A stretch of 64,000 bases of DNA, taken from positions 28,666,771 to 28,730,770 of the forward strand of contig NC_081543.1 in assembly GCF_901000735.1 (NCBI RefSeq), written 5' to 3'. The notes beneath the pieces are model-generated. The model searched no databases. It saw nothing but the letters and a program-made list of their open reading frames with translations, and had not been told where the DNA came from. Positions 32,837-44,881 of this stretch are shown in pieces. Both the position numbers and the translations under genes were made by a program. How positions within the stretch are numbered: the stretch's first letter is position 1; each line of letters opens with the position of its first letter. Source of the stretch: Corylus avellana (taxonomy: Eukaryota > Streptophyta > Magnoliopsida > Fagales > Betulaceae).

Positions 32837-35800
32837 ATGGGTACTCAAGGGTGGTGGTGGTGGCGATTGTTTGCTGGAGTTCTCTTCTTTCATGGCTTCT
32901 GTGCCTCTGAAAACGGTAACATTTTTTTCTTGGTAGGAGATTATATAATTTTTTTTTTTGCTTTTGATTAATTGGAAGTAGATAAAAGTTGAGTCTTTCT
33001 GCATGGATTTGATTATCAATCATGTGAAGTTCGAGTTTGTTTAAAATGAACAGCATTGGAAGCATGAACTTTATAAAGATCATGATCAATATATAGCAAG
33101 CTGCAGCTTGCACTTGTTTTTTTCCCATAGTTTATTTTCCTTTGTTATTAATTATTATTTTCTTTTACTTTGTTTTTTTGTATACTAGAGCACATTAATT
33201 ATCGTCTTGTTGTAAACTAGATATATTTTCAATTTTCAAAAATAATGTTATAGAGACCTGATTTCTAGTTCAATGTTACCGATCGAGCAAGAGTGGTATA
33301 AGTTTTGAGTGCCGTTAGAAGTACTATAACTTTTACTATAAATTTCTTACAAATTAACGTGATAGCCTACGTGATATTTGCCACATCAGTCACTAAATTG
33401 TCAATTAAATTTCACTATGACGGATGTGATAAGTACTATGTGGACTATCACGTCAACTTACCAAATCATCAGTTTATAATTCCATGTAGCAGTTCGTAAG
33501 GAATTGTTAGAAAAAGCTATGGTACCCCAAATATGATTTTAACTCACATTACATAATTAGTACATTTCCCACTTTTGTGTATTACTTAATAGTTCAAGTT
33601 CTTTTAATTAGTATGAGCAAGCATGGGGGTGTGCCTCTCTAGTGTAATTAAGACAAACGAAATGTTGCATTAAATTTCTTTACCATATATATCACAGTTA
33701 AGATGGATTATATATGTACTTCAAACTTGGGGTATATATATATATATATCGATCTAAGCTTCTCCACGGTTGGTGACAGCCATTATGCCATGACAAAGAC
33801 TAGATGGAGCTAGCATCAAATCTTTGACTTTAAGATAATAAGATGAAAATGAGCCACTATACTGTAATAGCCTGATAGGCTTTCCTGCATTATTCTAGGC
33901 ATATGGTTAGGAATATATATAAGTACATGATTGGATCGGAGTTTCTAGTAAGAAAAATGTTTGGGGTGTTATAATTTTTTTTACAAACTCAAATGACAAT
34001 GTATTTGAGTATCACGTAATATAACATGAGTGAAAAAATTAATTGTTTAATAACTAATATATATAGTAAATATCATATGCATTTTTCATAAAAAAAACCT
34101 TATATATATAGTAAAAACTATTATTTTATTAACAGGAGGAAAGAAATTGAGGTGGCCCTGGAATTCCTTCTAGATTAATTAAATGACCCCAAGTAATAAA
34201 TGGGTTTCTTTATTAAGTCAATCCTGTTCAAGGATCACTTGAAACATAGGACCCCATCTCAGTCGTACTTTACCCTTTTTTTTTTTTTAAATTTATTTAT
34301 TCAATGCAGGAAAAGGAGATGCACCCACCTCACTTTATTGCTGTTTTATTTGGTTGAAATTATGAAACAATAATTGAATCTCTATATTATCATTGTCGCT
34401 AAGTCTATTAAATCGGATATATGTTCTTAAAGTATATATAATTCTCAGATTGAGATCTTTAGCAATTTAGATAGTACGTTATGAAAAAGTTTACATAAAA
34501 CTTACCTACTCAAATAAATTTTAAACAATATTGCCACCTACTAGGTCGGTCAATAGGTCCCACGTATTAATTTGCACCTAAATTGATAATTGATCCATGA
34601 TTCTCACGTAAATTTTCTATTAATGATCTCTAACAATATTTATCCTTTTTAAAAATTTGTTTACAGCCCCAAACTACACGTTCACGAAGAATGCAACGTC
34701 AGCTCCACCCATATCCTATTATGACTACATAATTATTGGTGGAGGCACAGCCGGGTGCCCTTTGGCAGCCACTCTGTCCCAAAACTACAGCGTTTTGCTC
34801 CTTGAACGGGGTGGGTCACCTTACGGGAACCCCAACATCACCAACTTAGGTGCCTTCGGCGCCGCGCTGTCGGACCTCTCCCCGACCTCCCCCTCCCAGC
34901 GCTTCATCTCTGAAGATGGCGTCATCAATGCTCGGGCCCGTGTATTAGGTGGCGGAAGCTGTTTAAACGCCGGCTTCTACACACGTGCTGCCCCCTACTT
35001 CGTTAGGTACTATATATATATAATTATATATATACCTTAATTTATTCATCAATATCTAATAATATCTACCAAAAAATAGAAAAAATTATATTAATAATTC
35101 TATTCTTTCACTTTTTTTTAATCAGGTTTGTGCACTTATATATGCCTAGATCTCGATCGATCTCTCTCTCTCTCTGTCTCTCTCTCTATATATATATATA
35201 TATATNNNNNNNNNNNNNNNNNNNNAAATTTATTTGAATAGAGTGAGTCCTATATAAGCTCTTTCACAATTGATGCTTCAATTACTAGCCATTTAAACAA
35301 CAAATTACTAAAGATCTCAATCCAGCCATGACCCCAACCCTAGCCTCCAAAGTTTGTTAACAATTTTTTTCAAAGGGTGTTTTTTAATTTTTAATTTTAA
35401 TTTTTACTTTATTAATGATGGTAACTTAAAAATAAGTTTAATACAACCCGATCCTTTAAATTAACTTCATAGTATACATATATAAAAATTGTATAATGCT
35501 ACATACTACATTCTCATTGTAGTGGACTAATGTTACAGTGTCTATTAGTCATTTGATCAGTTCTTATTAAAAACAAAATAAAAAACTCAAGAGCTGACAT
35601 CATGGGATGAGAGTGTAATGTGTAGCATTACTAATAAAAATGTATTGGTATTTGGCATTGATAATTTTCATATGCACTTCAGTCAAGTGGGGTGGGACGG
35701 GCGGCTAGTGAACGAATCGTACCAATGGGTGGAACGGGTGGTAGCGTTCGAGCCACCAATGCGGCAGTGGCAATCAGCGGTGCGAGACGGGCTGGTGGAG

Positions 35801-38800
35801 GTTGGGGTGTTGCCGTACAATGGATTCACGTATGATCATATGTACGGGACTAAGATTGGCGGGAGCATATTTGATGAAGATGGCCATAGACATACTGCTG
35901 CTGACTTGCTGGAGTATGCTAACCCTAGTGGCCTTACGGTGCTTTTGCATGCCCCTGTGCATAAAATTTTGTTTAAAATAAAAGGTATACCTTGTTAATT
36001 TCCTATTTTCATTTTTCTACTATTGCTAGTTTGAGTTTGGTTCCATGAGTTATTATTTCAAAGATAAAATGTTGACCTTGTGGGTATTTCATTACCAAAG
36101 TCGGGGACGGAACTAGGGTTTAGGACAGTTTTGGAGATTTTCCTTGATATATATTTGGGCTAAAAATTAGGTTTGATCTCTTGTTCATTCATTACTTGAT
36201 TCCATACAAGAAATCCTGGTTCCGTACTTAACCTAAGTTGTTTCTCTTGATCAGTTACTTTTGCACATTACAATCCCAGTTTTTTCTTCTGAATTCTAAT
36301 ATCAATTTCTCTAAAAAAGTTCTTTTTTTTTTTTTTTTTTTTTCGAAACTAGGAAAGTTTTCTCATTAGAGATTACATTAAGAAAGCAAATGCAAGAAAT
36401 TGATTGCACAAAATACTTGGGTCTTTGAGCTAGGCCTTGCCAAAATGAACGTCTTTATACTTTATTGACCTAAATGGAGCATATTAATTGCAACATGGAA
36501 TATACTGATCAAAGGTAGAACAAAATTTTCTTTAATCTGGATTGAAGAAATTTCTTTTAGCTCAGTATATTAAACTGACATGTGTCCAAAATGCATGTAA
36601 TTCTCACATATATTTTTAATGGAGAATTACATGCATTTTAGACATACATGTCAGTTCAATAGACTGAGTTAAAAGAAATTAGAAGAACTATTAAAAATGC
36701 AGGCGATAATTGAAAATGTCGGTCTATTTTAAATACATGTCAATTTAATAGATTTTGACTATATATTTTACAATTTTTTTAGAATTTCATGAGGTTAATC
36801 ATTTTGCTTTAGTTTATTTTTCCTTGTTAATTAACCTCAATTGAATTGTGTAACCAAGCAGGAGTATCAAGGCCCAAGGCCCATGGAGTGGTATTTAGAG
36901 ATGCATCAGGGGCTAAACACAGAGCATATCTCAACAATGGGACCAGTAACGAGATCATTGTATCAGCCGGTGCTCTGGGGAGCCCACAGATACTAATGTT
37001 AAGTGGAGTGGGCCCTGCAGACCAGCTGAAGGCCCACAACATCACAGTAGTGTTGGACCAACCCCTGGTCGGCCAAGGCATGTCGGATAATCCCATGAAT
37101 GCAATTTTCGTACCGTCTCCGATTCCGGTCGAAGTCTCCCTCATTCAAGTCGTCGGCATTACCCACTTCGGAAGCTACATCGAAGCCGCCAGTGGCGCAA
37201 ACTTTGCTGGCGGCGCCTCTCCAAGAGACTATGGGATGTTGTCTCCTAAGGTATGCATAACTTAGATGCTGGCATCTGATTAATTTGGGCCAGGTGTTAG
37301 GTGGGCTTAGAATAGATAAACTTAGTTTTCAAATGTGGCCCAAGAAAGATATTTGGGCAGGGCAAGAAGTTGATAATCTGTGTTCTACCATATGCTCAAT
37401 GGGCTCTACAATATAGTTTTAATATATTTACAAAGTTTTCTTTCAACTCAATATATTAATACGAGGTTAGAGAATGTAACTCACACATGTATTTTTAATG
37501 AGTAATGCTATAAATTACATTTGTATCACATAATTATCCTGTAATGTTAATGTTGCAGTTTTAACTAACCCTTAGATGAGTCATTGTTAAAAAAAACAAA
37601 AACAATCCAAAGATTAGTTAGGACTGTTATGTCTACTTTGTAGTATAATTGTAAGATAAAAATGTGATATATAGCATTAGGTTATGCATTATCTCACATT
37701 GTTGACGTGTCAATGCCAATCAGCCATTGATTTGTTTTTTTTTTTTAAGAAGGTTGATTGGTACTAAGACATCAGCATGGTAGGATAGTGGAGAGACAAA
37801 ACTGTGGTTTCTAGCATTACTTTTTCTAAAATGTATATGTGAATCATGTGATGCATATGTCAATTTAATAGATTGGATTGAAGAAATTTCGTCAAACCGA
37901 GTTTGAATAAAGACTTTGTTCAAAAAAGACAAAAAAATCGTTCAAACTGGGATTAGAGGAAAATTGTCATATGTCGCTTAGCTGGTGAGAAGCACATAAT
38001 CTTTTAATAAACACGTGAAAAACACATGTTTTTCTAATAGCGTTTATGTGTGTAGATTGGGCAGCTTTCCACTGTGCCGCCAAAAGAAAGGACCCCAGAA
38101 GCCCTAGCCAGAGCTGTGGAGCTTTTAGAGAATCTTGACGATGCAGCCTTCAGAGGTGGATTCATTCTTGAGAAAATCATGGGTCCAGCTTCCACAGGCC
38201 ATTTGGAGCTCCGAACCCGGAATCCCAACGACAACCCAGCTGTCACCTTCAACTACTTCCAAGACCCCACAGATTTGCAGAGATGTGTCCAAGGCATCAG
38301 CACAATTGAGCGGATAATCGAGTCCAATTCTTTCTCCAAGTTCAAATTCGATAATTTAACGTTGCCAATACTTCTCAACATGACAGCAGGTTCCCCAATA
38401 AATCTGTTGCCTAAACATGTGAATACTTCGACCTCGTTGGAACAGTTCTGTAAGGACACAGTGATGACCATCTGGCATTATCATGGAGGCTGCCAAATTG
38501 GGAAGGTTGTTGATGATGATCATAAGGTTCTTGGTGTTGATGCTTTAAGGGTTATTGATGGATCCACCTTTAATTTCTCTCCTGGAACTAATCCTCAAGC
38601 CACTGTCATGATGCTTGGAAGGTAATTAATTACTTACTACTCACCATCTTTCCTCATGTTTGTTTGTGTTTTTGTTTTCCTAACAGGTATACAAAACAAT
38701 GCTAAAAACATAAAAACGGTTTTTACTTTTATGTTACGTCAAAACATTATTTTAAACTAAAAAAAAAAAAAAAAAAAAACACCTGTCAAAACACATTAAC

Positions 38801-38902
38801 GGACATACCGGAATCATAATGGTTATGTGATTTAACGTGTGCAGGTACATGGGTGTAAGGATATTAAGTGAGAGACTTGCTGCTGGTGATGACTCAAAGT
38901 AG
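32837..38902 (+). CDS. HTH-like: HOTHEAD-like GMC oxidoreductase (FAD-dependent)
   Basis: Six exons: 32837-32915, 34667-35006, 35683-35984, 36862-37250, 38056-38621 and 38845-38902 (TAG). All junctions are GT-AG and in phase; the total is 577 residues, normal for the family (about 550-600). Residues 1-23 form a signal peptide. The dinucleotide-binding GGGTAG lies at 51-56, GMC signature 1 around 116-134 (ARARVLGGGSCLNAG) and signature 2 at 277-291 (GALGSPQILMLSGVG). The active-site WHYHGGC is at 510-516 and the GTNPQA motif with the conserved Asn at about 549. The SLIQ-VGIT segment and overall layout fit HOTHEAD, which oxidises omega-hydroxy fatty acids in cutin formation and prevents organ fusion, better than true mandelonitrile lyases; this rests on family memory, not a search. 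A 20-base gap lies in intron 2. It is single copy in this window: the left duplicate lacks the interval. Confidence 0.9.
33305..33500. repeat. MITE-like inverted repeat in HOTHEAD-like intron 1
   Basis: Arms TTAACGTGATAGCCTACGTG and GTGGACTATCACGTCAACTT are near-inverse. Related strings occur near 7240, 39620 and 47520. Confidence 0.5.
35157..35225. repeat. (TC)n-(TA)n microsatellite and 20-N gap in intron 2
   Basis: Simple repeat 35157-35205 runs directly into 20 N (35206-35225); the gap is a repeat collapse in the assembly. Confidence 0.9.
36318..36430 (-). mobile_element. Short LINE 3'-end fragment in HOTHEAD-like intron 3
   Basis: A T run (36325-36343) followed by CGAAACTAGGAAAGTTTTC...ATTACATTAAG resembles the reverse-oriented 3' end of plant LINEs, compare 57008-57060. 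Too short to be sure. Confidence 0.4.
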
Positions 38903-40775
38903 ATGATCGATCATGATTTTACTTTTGTTTTCTTGAGCTTCGGGAGTCATTACAGCTATATTAGCCTAATTAATGGAATGTAAAATTGATTGTTGACAAG
39001 GATTTGAATAAATTCATGAAATGTTAAAACGATGAAGATAATTATGTGTACGTACTCTTTACTTTGTTTAATTCTATGATGTTTCTGGTTAACCATTAGT
39101 AGTAATGAAGCTTAGCCTAGTTTTTACCTATTAAAGGAGTATTTCTGCTACATGCACTACAAAATTCACTACATATTTTTTATAAAGGGTAATGCTATAC
39201 AGCATCACCTTTCTGGCTTCATCCTCTATCTTCACAAAGTGTCTATCTATGTAGTGTGGTCTCCAATAGTTGGTGCATAGAGGTTGCTTTTTTGGTTGGG
39301 GAGCATGCATGCCACATAGGCTTTGGCGAAGATGGGGGATGAGGGGACTGATGATAAATAGAATTACTCTTTTACAAAATGACGTTGTAGCCATTGTTAA
39401 TAAAAAAAATTGACACGGAAATATAAATTTTAAGCTCTTGACGTAGCAATAGCCATGGAGGATGCCACAATAGTTTGTGGAGGTTTTGGAGTGAACCTCT
39501 AGCATTCTCTCTAAAGAAGAGTGATGATCGAGGTACTACCATTTTTTTTACAAGTTATAAACTAATGTGGTTATTCAACTGGCAATTACCATGCATATCA
39601 GTTACTAAAATATAAATCGTCACATGACACTTACCATATTTACAAACTGACGCGGCAGTCTACGTGATACTTATCACGTTAGCCACTAAAATATGGACTT
39701 CTATGTAGCAATTATCATATCAATAATTAAAATGTTTGAGATACTACAACCCTCTTACAAACTCTCGAAGTAGTAATCACGTCAATTTATAGAGGGCTTT
39801 GAATAAATAGTGTAGTACCTTTAGGAGAGCACTCGTGTAAACAAAGTTGATCTATAAAACTTGTGTGGGTTGGAGCCATTACATCAAATAGCCCAATAAC
39901 AATCTGATTCAAATGGAACAGAACAAAAAAATAGTACTAATTTTACTGGATCGTTTCATGAGATCCTAATGATCTAAGAAGGCAATAATGTCGACAAATA
40001 GTATTGACAGCCATTTATGACCAAGAGCAAGAGCTACAAAATGAAGAAATTAAAAGAGTCGGCAGATAGCTTATATTTGGGCAAAATCCAGATGGTGATC
40101 TTTTATGTTGGTAGTTGATGCCAAGCATGCATGGTCCAACATATATAGTTGTAATGTGTTTGCATTGAGTATTTCTAATCTCATGCAGATATTACTTAGA
40201 ATAAATTCTTAGACAGGAGACATTGATCTTATTATTCTCTTTGAAAGACATTGCCCATGTGTCCTCTAAGAGAAACATTGATAATAAGAGTTTATGTATA
40301 ACAACTTACAAGAGCAAACAGTGGAATTAAAACCAGATCTTTATGTACATTTTTTTTTATAGTAATTCCCTTATAATTGGTAAAATTTCTACCAAAGACA
40401 CTACAATACTTTCCTGGAAAGAACTAGGAAGGAACTTAGTACGGTTTTTTTTTTTTTTTTGGTTTTTAAATAGTCAACAGCCAATTGCAAAAAGAGAATC
40501 ATAATCAAATCAAAATGAGAAGAATATGACACAGGATATACCTCTAGGTCAAGATTTTTACTGTAATTGTCTCCCATCATGTATAGAAAGAGAAAGAACG
40601 AGAGAGACATACACAAAAGAAGGCATCTCTCTCTTAACCTTTTTCTGGCCTCTTTCTCGATCCTTCACTGACAGTATTCGAATTCTTTTTCTGTCATTTA
40701 CCACATTCCACTTAAATTAAATATTTCACGTGTTATGTCTCAAATTTTAAGAGCCTACACATACGTAAGTGAGAG
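38903..40775. other. 3' flank of HOTHEAD-like gene with MITE-like repeats
   Basis: The first 150-250 bases are probably 3' UTR. About 39184-39373 is an imperfect foldback (GTAATGCTATACAGCATCACC against the inverse of TGATGATAAATAGAATTAC). About 39540-39835 has several copies of the ACAAACTGACGCGGCAGTCTA-type repeat also seen at 33305. No gene recognised. Confidence 0.45.
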
Positions 40776-41310
40776 TGTTAGAATATAAAATTAAAGGGAA
40801 AAATATAAAAAAGCCTCTCAAACTACCAGCCGTTTTCGATTTAGCCCCTAATGTTTCAAAAGTGATAAAGTAGTCCCACAAACTACCAATCTATTGCATT
40901 TTGGCCACTCCGTTAGTCAAAACCGTTAGTTTGGACGGAAACTGCAAAACGACGTCATTTTGTTAGGGGGCTACTTTATCACTTTTTGAACATTAGGGGG
41001 TTAAAATGAAAATGACTAGTAGTTTGGGGGGCTTTTTTATATTTTTCCCAATTCTTTTTTTTTTTTTTTTTTCATAAAACGACGTCGTTTTGCAGTTTCT
41101 ATCCAAACTGACGGTTTTGACTAACGGAGTGGCCAAAATGCAATAGTTTAGTAGTTTGGGGGGCTACTTTATCACTTTTGGAACATTAGAGGGCTAAATC
41201 AAAAACAGCTGGTAGTTTAGGGGGCTTTTTTTATATTTTTCCCTAAATTAAATTAGTAAATTTGTCACTTCTTATTCGCTTAAGCTTTCAAGATAAATAA
41301 TAATTTAACA
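40776..41310. mobile_element. Mini-LTR split by a Mutator-like element
   Basis: The outer pieces 40776-40795 (TGTTAGAATATAAAATTAAA) and about 41253-41310 (ending ATAATTTAACA) join into a TGTTAG...TTAACA mini-LTR like the one at 14998. The insertion at 40796-41243 splits it. Confidence 0.55.
40796..41243. mobile_element. 448-bp Mutator-like foldback, internally deleted
   Basis: Ends GGGAAAAATATAAAAAAGCC and GGCTTTTTTTATATTTTTCC are inverted. Flanks AAAATTAAA (40787-40795) and TAAATTAAA (41244-41252) form a 9-bp target duplication with one mismatch. Inside, part of a second right arm (about 40968-41052) remains, so this element once carried a nested relative, as at 19854-21116. Confidence 0.8.
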
Positions 41311-41450
41311 GAAAGAGACATGAAAGAAAACATTCATAGGTCGAAATAAAGACAAATAGAATCCCATTAGGAAAGCTTTTTCCTGTAAAAGCAGCCTTGC
41401 AGATATGGAATGCGTAGAAAGCAGGCACCAAAGGATATCCATGGCATATG

Positions 41451-41672
41451 CTACTCCTTCAACCGTTTATCCACAGCAAAGAAGAGCCTATAAAAGCTTT
41501 TGAGGAGTCCTCCCTCCTCACAAACCAGAGGCATGCAGTGAAGAATATTAGGATCACTGAGAGAACCAGTTGTAGGGCTTCTCTCCTCTGGCAGGCAATG
41601 ATCATGGCTTTGTGATCTAAATCTATCTTTCTCTTGACCCGCCAAAGGAGAGTTGCCCTTCAACTGCTTCAT
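41451..41672 (-). CDS. Possible small protein gene (73 residues), not recognised
   Basis: An ATG-started open frame of 73 residues reading leftwards, starting MKQLKGNSPLAG and ending FFAVDKRLKE before TAG. I do not recognise the family. In its favour: mixed composition without low-complexity runs, a charged middle (EKDRFRSQSHDH), a hydrophobic LLKSFYRLFF end, and a TATATAAA box on the same strand about 115 bases upstream (41786-41793). Against: it is short and alone, and no second copy exists in the window for comparison. It could also be an exon of a longer gene. No signal peptide or membrane helix is evident. Confidence 0.35.
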   Translation of the reverse strand: MKQLKGNSPLAGQEKDRFRSQSHDHCLPEERSPTTGSLSDPNILHCMPLVCEEGGLLKSFYRLFFAVDKRLKE

Positions 41673-41785
41673 GCTTAATGTAATCCCAAGGCACAAAGAT
41701 GGTGTTAATTTAATGCAAGAGGTATGCTCAGAAAGCTTAATGCATGCAATTTCTGCTGTAATGTCATTTCCACTCCAATGTCATG

Positions 41786-41793
41786 TTTATATA
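41786..41793 (-). promoter_or_regulatory. Candidate TATA box for the small minus-strand frame
   Basis: TATATAAA on the minus strand, about 115 bases before the ATG at 41672; spacing suits a short 5' leader. Confidence 0.3.
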
Positions 41794-41879
41794 TGATCAT
41801 CACAAACTGATGATTTTTAGTAGCAAAATCATGTCTCTGATCACCATGCATGTGAAGGGTGTGGCATCCACAAGGCCTG

Positions 41880-42400
41880 TTTTAAAGTACATGTCTTTTT
41901 GAGCGTTAGAATATGAATTTAAATGATTAAGTCTACTCTTTTTGATTAGTTGAAATTTTTGAAATAAGTGGTGGATTCAATGGTACTTATGACCTTATCA
42001 AAACAAAAGTCCTGAGTTCGAACTCTATCTCTGACATTTACCACCTGTTGTTGGGTCTTGCTTGTTAAGGAAATCAGTCTTTTTTGTTAGATTAAACTTT
42101 TGAGATGCGTGATAATTTTAACGTCAATAAGAACTGTGGCAGTAGATCATATATAGTTACATGCAATGAGAAGGCTGCACACTAGCTAGCATCTGTCCAT
42201 GTGTTGTAGTGTTCATTTGCTAGTATTGTGTATACTTGAGAGAAGTTCGAAATGAACTATAAATTCATTTACTTCAATTACCCAAAAAAATAAGAATTAA
42301 AAAAGGGAAAGAATAGTGGGGTTGATTTCCCTCCCCAATCATGTGAATATGCAACCAATTTGACATACAGTTAAGTGAATTTTACTGTAAATTAATAGTT
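41880..42400. other. AT-rich intergenic DNA with pol III-like box
   Basis: A GAGTTCGAACTC string near 42014 resembles a tRNA B box but no A box or tail supports a SINE. No gene seen. Confidence 0.4.
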
Positions 42401-42530
42401 TTTTTTTTTTTTTTGGTAAATAAATTTTCATTAATCTGAAAAAATTATCTTTGAATAACTTGATTGCTTCTTCAAGCAAGGACTCCAGAGTTTGGCTTGC
42501 TTCTTGTTCCAAAAAAGAAAAAAAGGCATC
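42401..42530 (-). mobile_element. LINE 3'-end fragment, reverse orientation
   Basis: A T run followed by TTGGTAAATAAATTTTCATT is the reverse complement of the usual plant LINE end (AATGAAAATTTATTTACCAA plus poly-A). No coding part is left. Confidence 0.5.
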
Positions 42531-42639
42531 TTTGTTATTGAATATGGATGGTCACGATTAAAACCCACTCAAACCTAGTTAATAGTTAGAGATGTCCTAA
42601 CCGTCCATATTCAATAACAAAAGATGTTCTGTTATTTAA

Positions 42640-42885
42640 GATGAGATCATTTATCCCAAAAGTTGAAGTTAATAAGAAATATTAATTTAACCATTTAATT
42701 TATATTTTAACACTCTCCCTACGTGTGGCTTAGTAATTAAGTAAGAAATAAGGGTGGATTGTTGGAGATAAAGTTTGAACTCACGACCTCTACACTTTAA
42801 TACCATGATAAATTATCAATTAGCTCACAAACTTAAGCTAATAAAAAATAATTTATTTATTCATTTAATTAGTATAATTGCATGA
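42640..42885 (-). mobile_element. TRIM-like miniature LTR element
   Basis: Two direct repeats of about 65-75 bp (about 42645-42712 and 42803-42880), each with an AAACTTAAGCTAATAA-like core, enclose about 90 bases. In minus orientation the first LTR is followed by TGGTATTAAAG, a decayed primer site. Same family as 14998-15085. Confidence 0.5.
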
Positions 42886-43948
42886 TCTTAGCTAGAGTTC
42901 AATTTCTTTGTAATATATATGATTCAATAAGCGGTGGACTTAGGATTTTGGTTTAAAAGGAGCAAAATGAAAGGGAGTTGAAACTAAATGAATCGTCAAA
43001 ACTATTAATATAATTAAGTAAAAGGGGGGGGGGGGGGAACAATTAAATATTATTTAATTATCGTTTAAAACATATTAATGTAATTTGTCATTTGTTTCTT
43101 TATGTTAATTTATTTAGTATTTTTCGACATTTTTTTATATATATATATTTTGAAATTTTTATATATTCATCAACACATTAACTACATGTTTATACTTTAT
43201 AAAATTAAATTATATGAAGAATGTTTATACGTTTATCAACACATTAACTTACAAGAATAATCCAAATACAAAAACTTAGAAAAGATAACTTGATTACTGA
43301 AGTGTAAACTGAGAAAATAAATCCATGTGAAATCTTGACAACATATCTAAACATTTAAAAAAATTTCTATGTGTGCTTTGATTTATTTAAAAAAATTAAT
43401 ACAATATCTAGGATTTTTACTTCTTATTCTAATTTTCATTCATAATTATTAAAATTTGTATACAGAGAAAATCGTGAGAAAAATATCGTGGTGGTGTTTT
43501 CTTCCAAACAAAAAAAAAAAAAAAAAAGGGGAAAGAAAGGAAAAAAGTTAGATACCTTTGTCGGAGGAGCCACTACATGAGAAAAGGAAAAGTGGAGGAA
43601 GCCACTACATAAAAAATGAAAAGGCATAATTTTCCCTCTGCCCCCTATTCAATGATAAAAAAAACCATTTCAAGAGTACGTACTCTCTCTTGTTGCCACT
43701 TTGGTTTTAATTTGTTTGAAAATTAAAATGCATATATTGTAGAATTAATTGAATGATTTTCCAACTATCTGCCTTCCCTTCTAACAGTGGAGTACACCAT
43801 TGGAATATCTAGAGTAATACTCACAAACAACCACAGTTTAAGAGCACTAAAAAATACACTGGGGGAGAGAGAAAGCCTCACAATTATTTGAACTCTTGAT
43901 GACAAGTGATTTAATGCTTCAATTCATTCAATGAAATAGCTATACATA
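42886..43948. other. Gene-free AT-rich DNA
   Basis: Contains a G run at 43024-43038, AT-rich blocks and an A run near 43509-43527. No exon or structured repeat recognised. Confidence 0.5.
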
Positions 43949-44060
43949 GTATCCCCAAGAGGTAGCTCAATAGACTGGGACCATGCCTAATGAAGCGAAG
44001 GTTACTAATTCGAATCCCTTTCCCCTCTCTTGAGTGGATATGTAAAAATAAAATAAAAAG
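43949..44060 (+). mobile_element. tRNA-derived SINE with target duplication
   Basis: 112-bp element with an A box (GGTAGCTCAATAGACTGGG) and a B box (CTAATTCGAATCCC) at tRNA-like spacing, ending in an ATAAAATAAAAAG tail. Flanked by AGCTATACATA (43938-43948) and AGTTATACATA (44061-44071), an 11-bp duplication with one mismatch. No internal coding. Confidence 0.7.
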
Positions 44061-44800
44061 AGTTATACATACCCTCACCCCATTGATGGAGAGTAGGAAG
44101 CTAGAACCGGAGTAGCGCTTTAGTGTTGCTCCGCAGACCGGGGGTTAGGCATAATGCTTGTCAACACAATTGACAAGCACGTTATGCTTATCAATTATTA
44201 AGTCTAGTAATACATGATTAAGGCATTTTACAACGTTCTTTAAAAAAGCACGTATATACGTAGTAGATGCATATTGTGGGCGTCGAGCGCCCGCCCCTCC
44301 ATTTAACATAATTGTTAAAAGAAGAAATTTCATCCAAAACTTTGGTCCACCTTCCCTTGTTTATATGCCTCATGATTGAACCACCCATAATCTATTGTAT
44401 GTTCTCCCTCTCTACTCCCACTATTCTTCTCTTATTTTATATTTTACATAAATTTCTACACTAATTAATGCTCTTGTAACCCCACAAAGAAAAAAAATTA
44501 AGTTAATTGTAACTTCTTGTCCTCATGCATCTCCTTTCCACCGCTAGGTGAGGCTTTAAATTCGAAGTAGATTTGATTCTATACAATGTGGGGTAGTTGG
44601 ATGATGAAAACTGGCAGTTCATGTGTATGCTTTTAAAAAAAAAAATAATTAAAATATCCATTTTGGAGAGAAAATATATACTTGAAATCAGTTCAGACAC
44701 ATTTGAACATGGAATTCAAGTTCAAATGCATAGAAAAGAAACAGAACGAGGTCATGATTAAACGTACATAAGCTACAATGACAAACCATACAGCACAACG

Positions 44801-44840
44801 GTTGAGATGGCCGAGTTGGTCTAAGGCGCCAGATTAAGGT

Positions 44841-44873
<33 letters not shown>

Positions 44874-44881
44874 TCTCAACA
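44801..44881 (+). tRNA. trnL-AAG: tRNA-Leu (anticodon AAG)
   Basis: Nuclear tRNA-Leu reading CUU codons. Acceptor stem GTTGAGA (44801-44807) pairs with TCTCAAC (44874-44880), followed by discriminator A. Anticodon stem CCAGA (44829-44833) and TCTGG (44841-44845) enclose the loop TTAAGGT with anticodon AAG at 44836-44838. There is a long variable arm as expected for Leu, and the T arm contains GGGTTCAAATCCC. A and B boxes are intact, CAA motifs lie just upstream, and a TTTT terminator follows at 44887. No intron. Confidence 0.95.

Noticed and set aside
34667..38902. Calling the GMC gene a mandelonitrile lyase
   Set aside because: Family layout, the SLIQ-VGIT segment and the C-terminus fit HOTHEAD better; cyanogenic lyase activity cannot be claimed from sequence.
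42008..42030. B-box-like GAGTTCGAACTC, possible SINE or tRNA
   Set aside because: No A box at the right distance, no stems and no A-rich tail.
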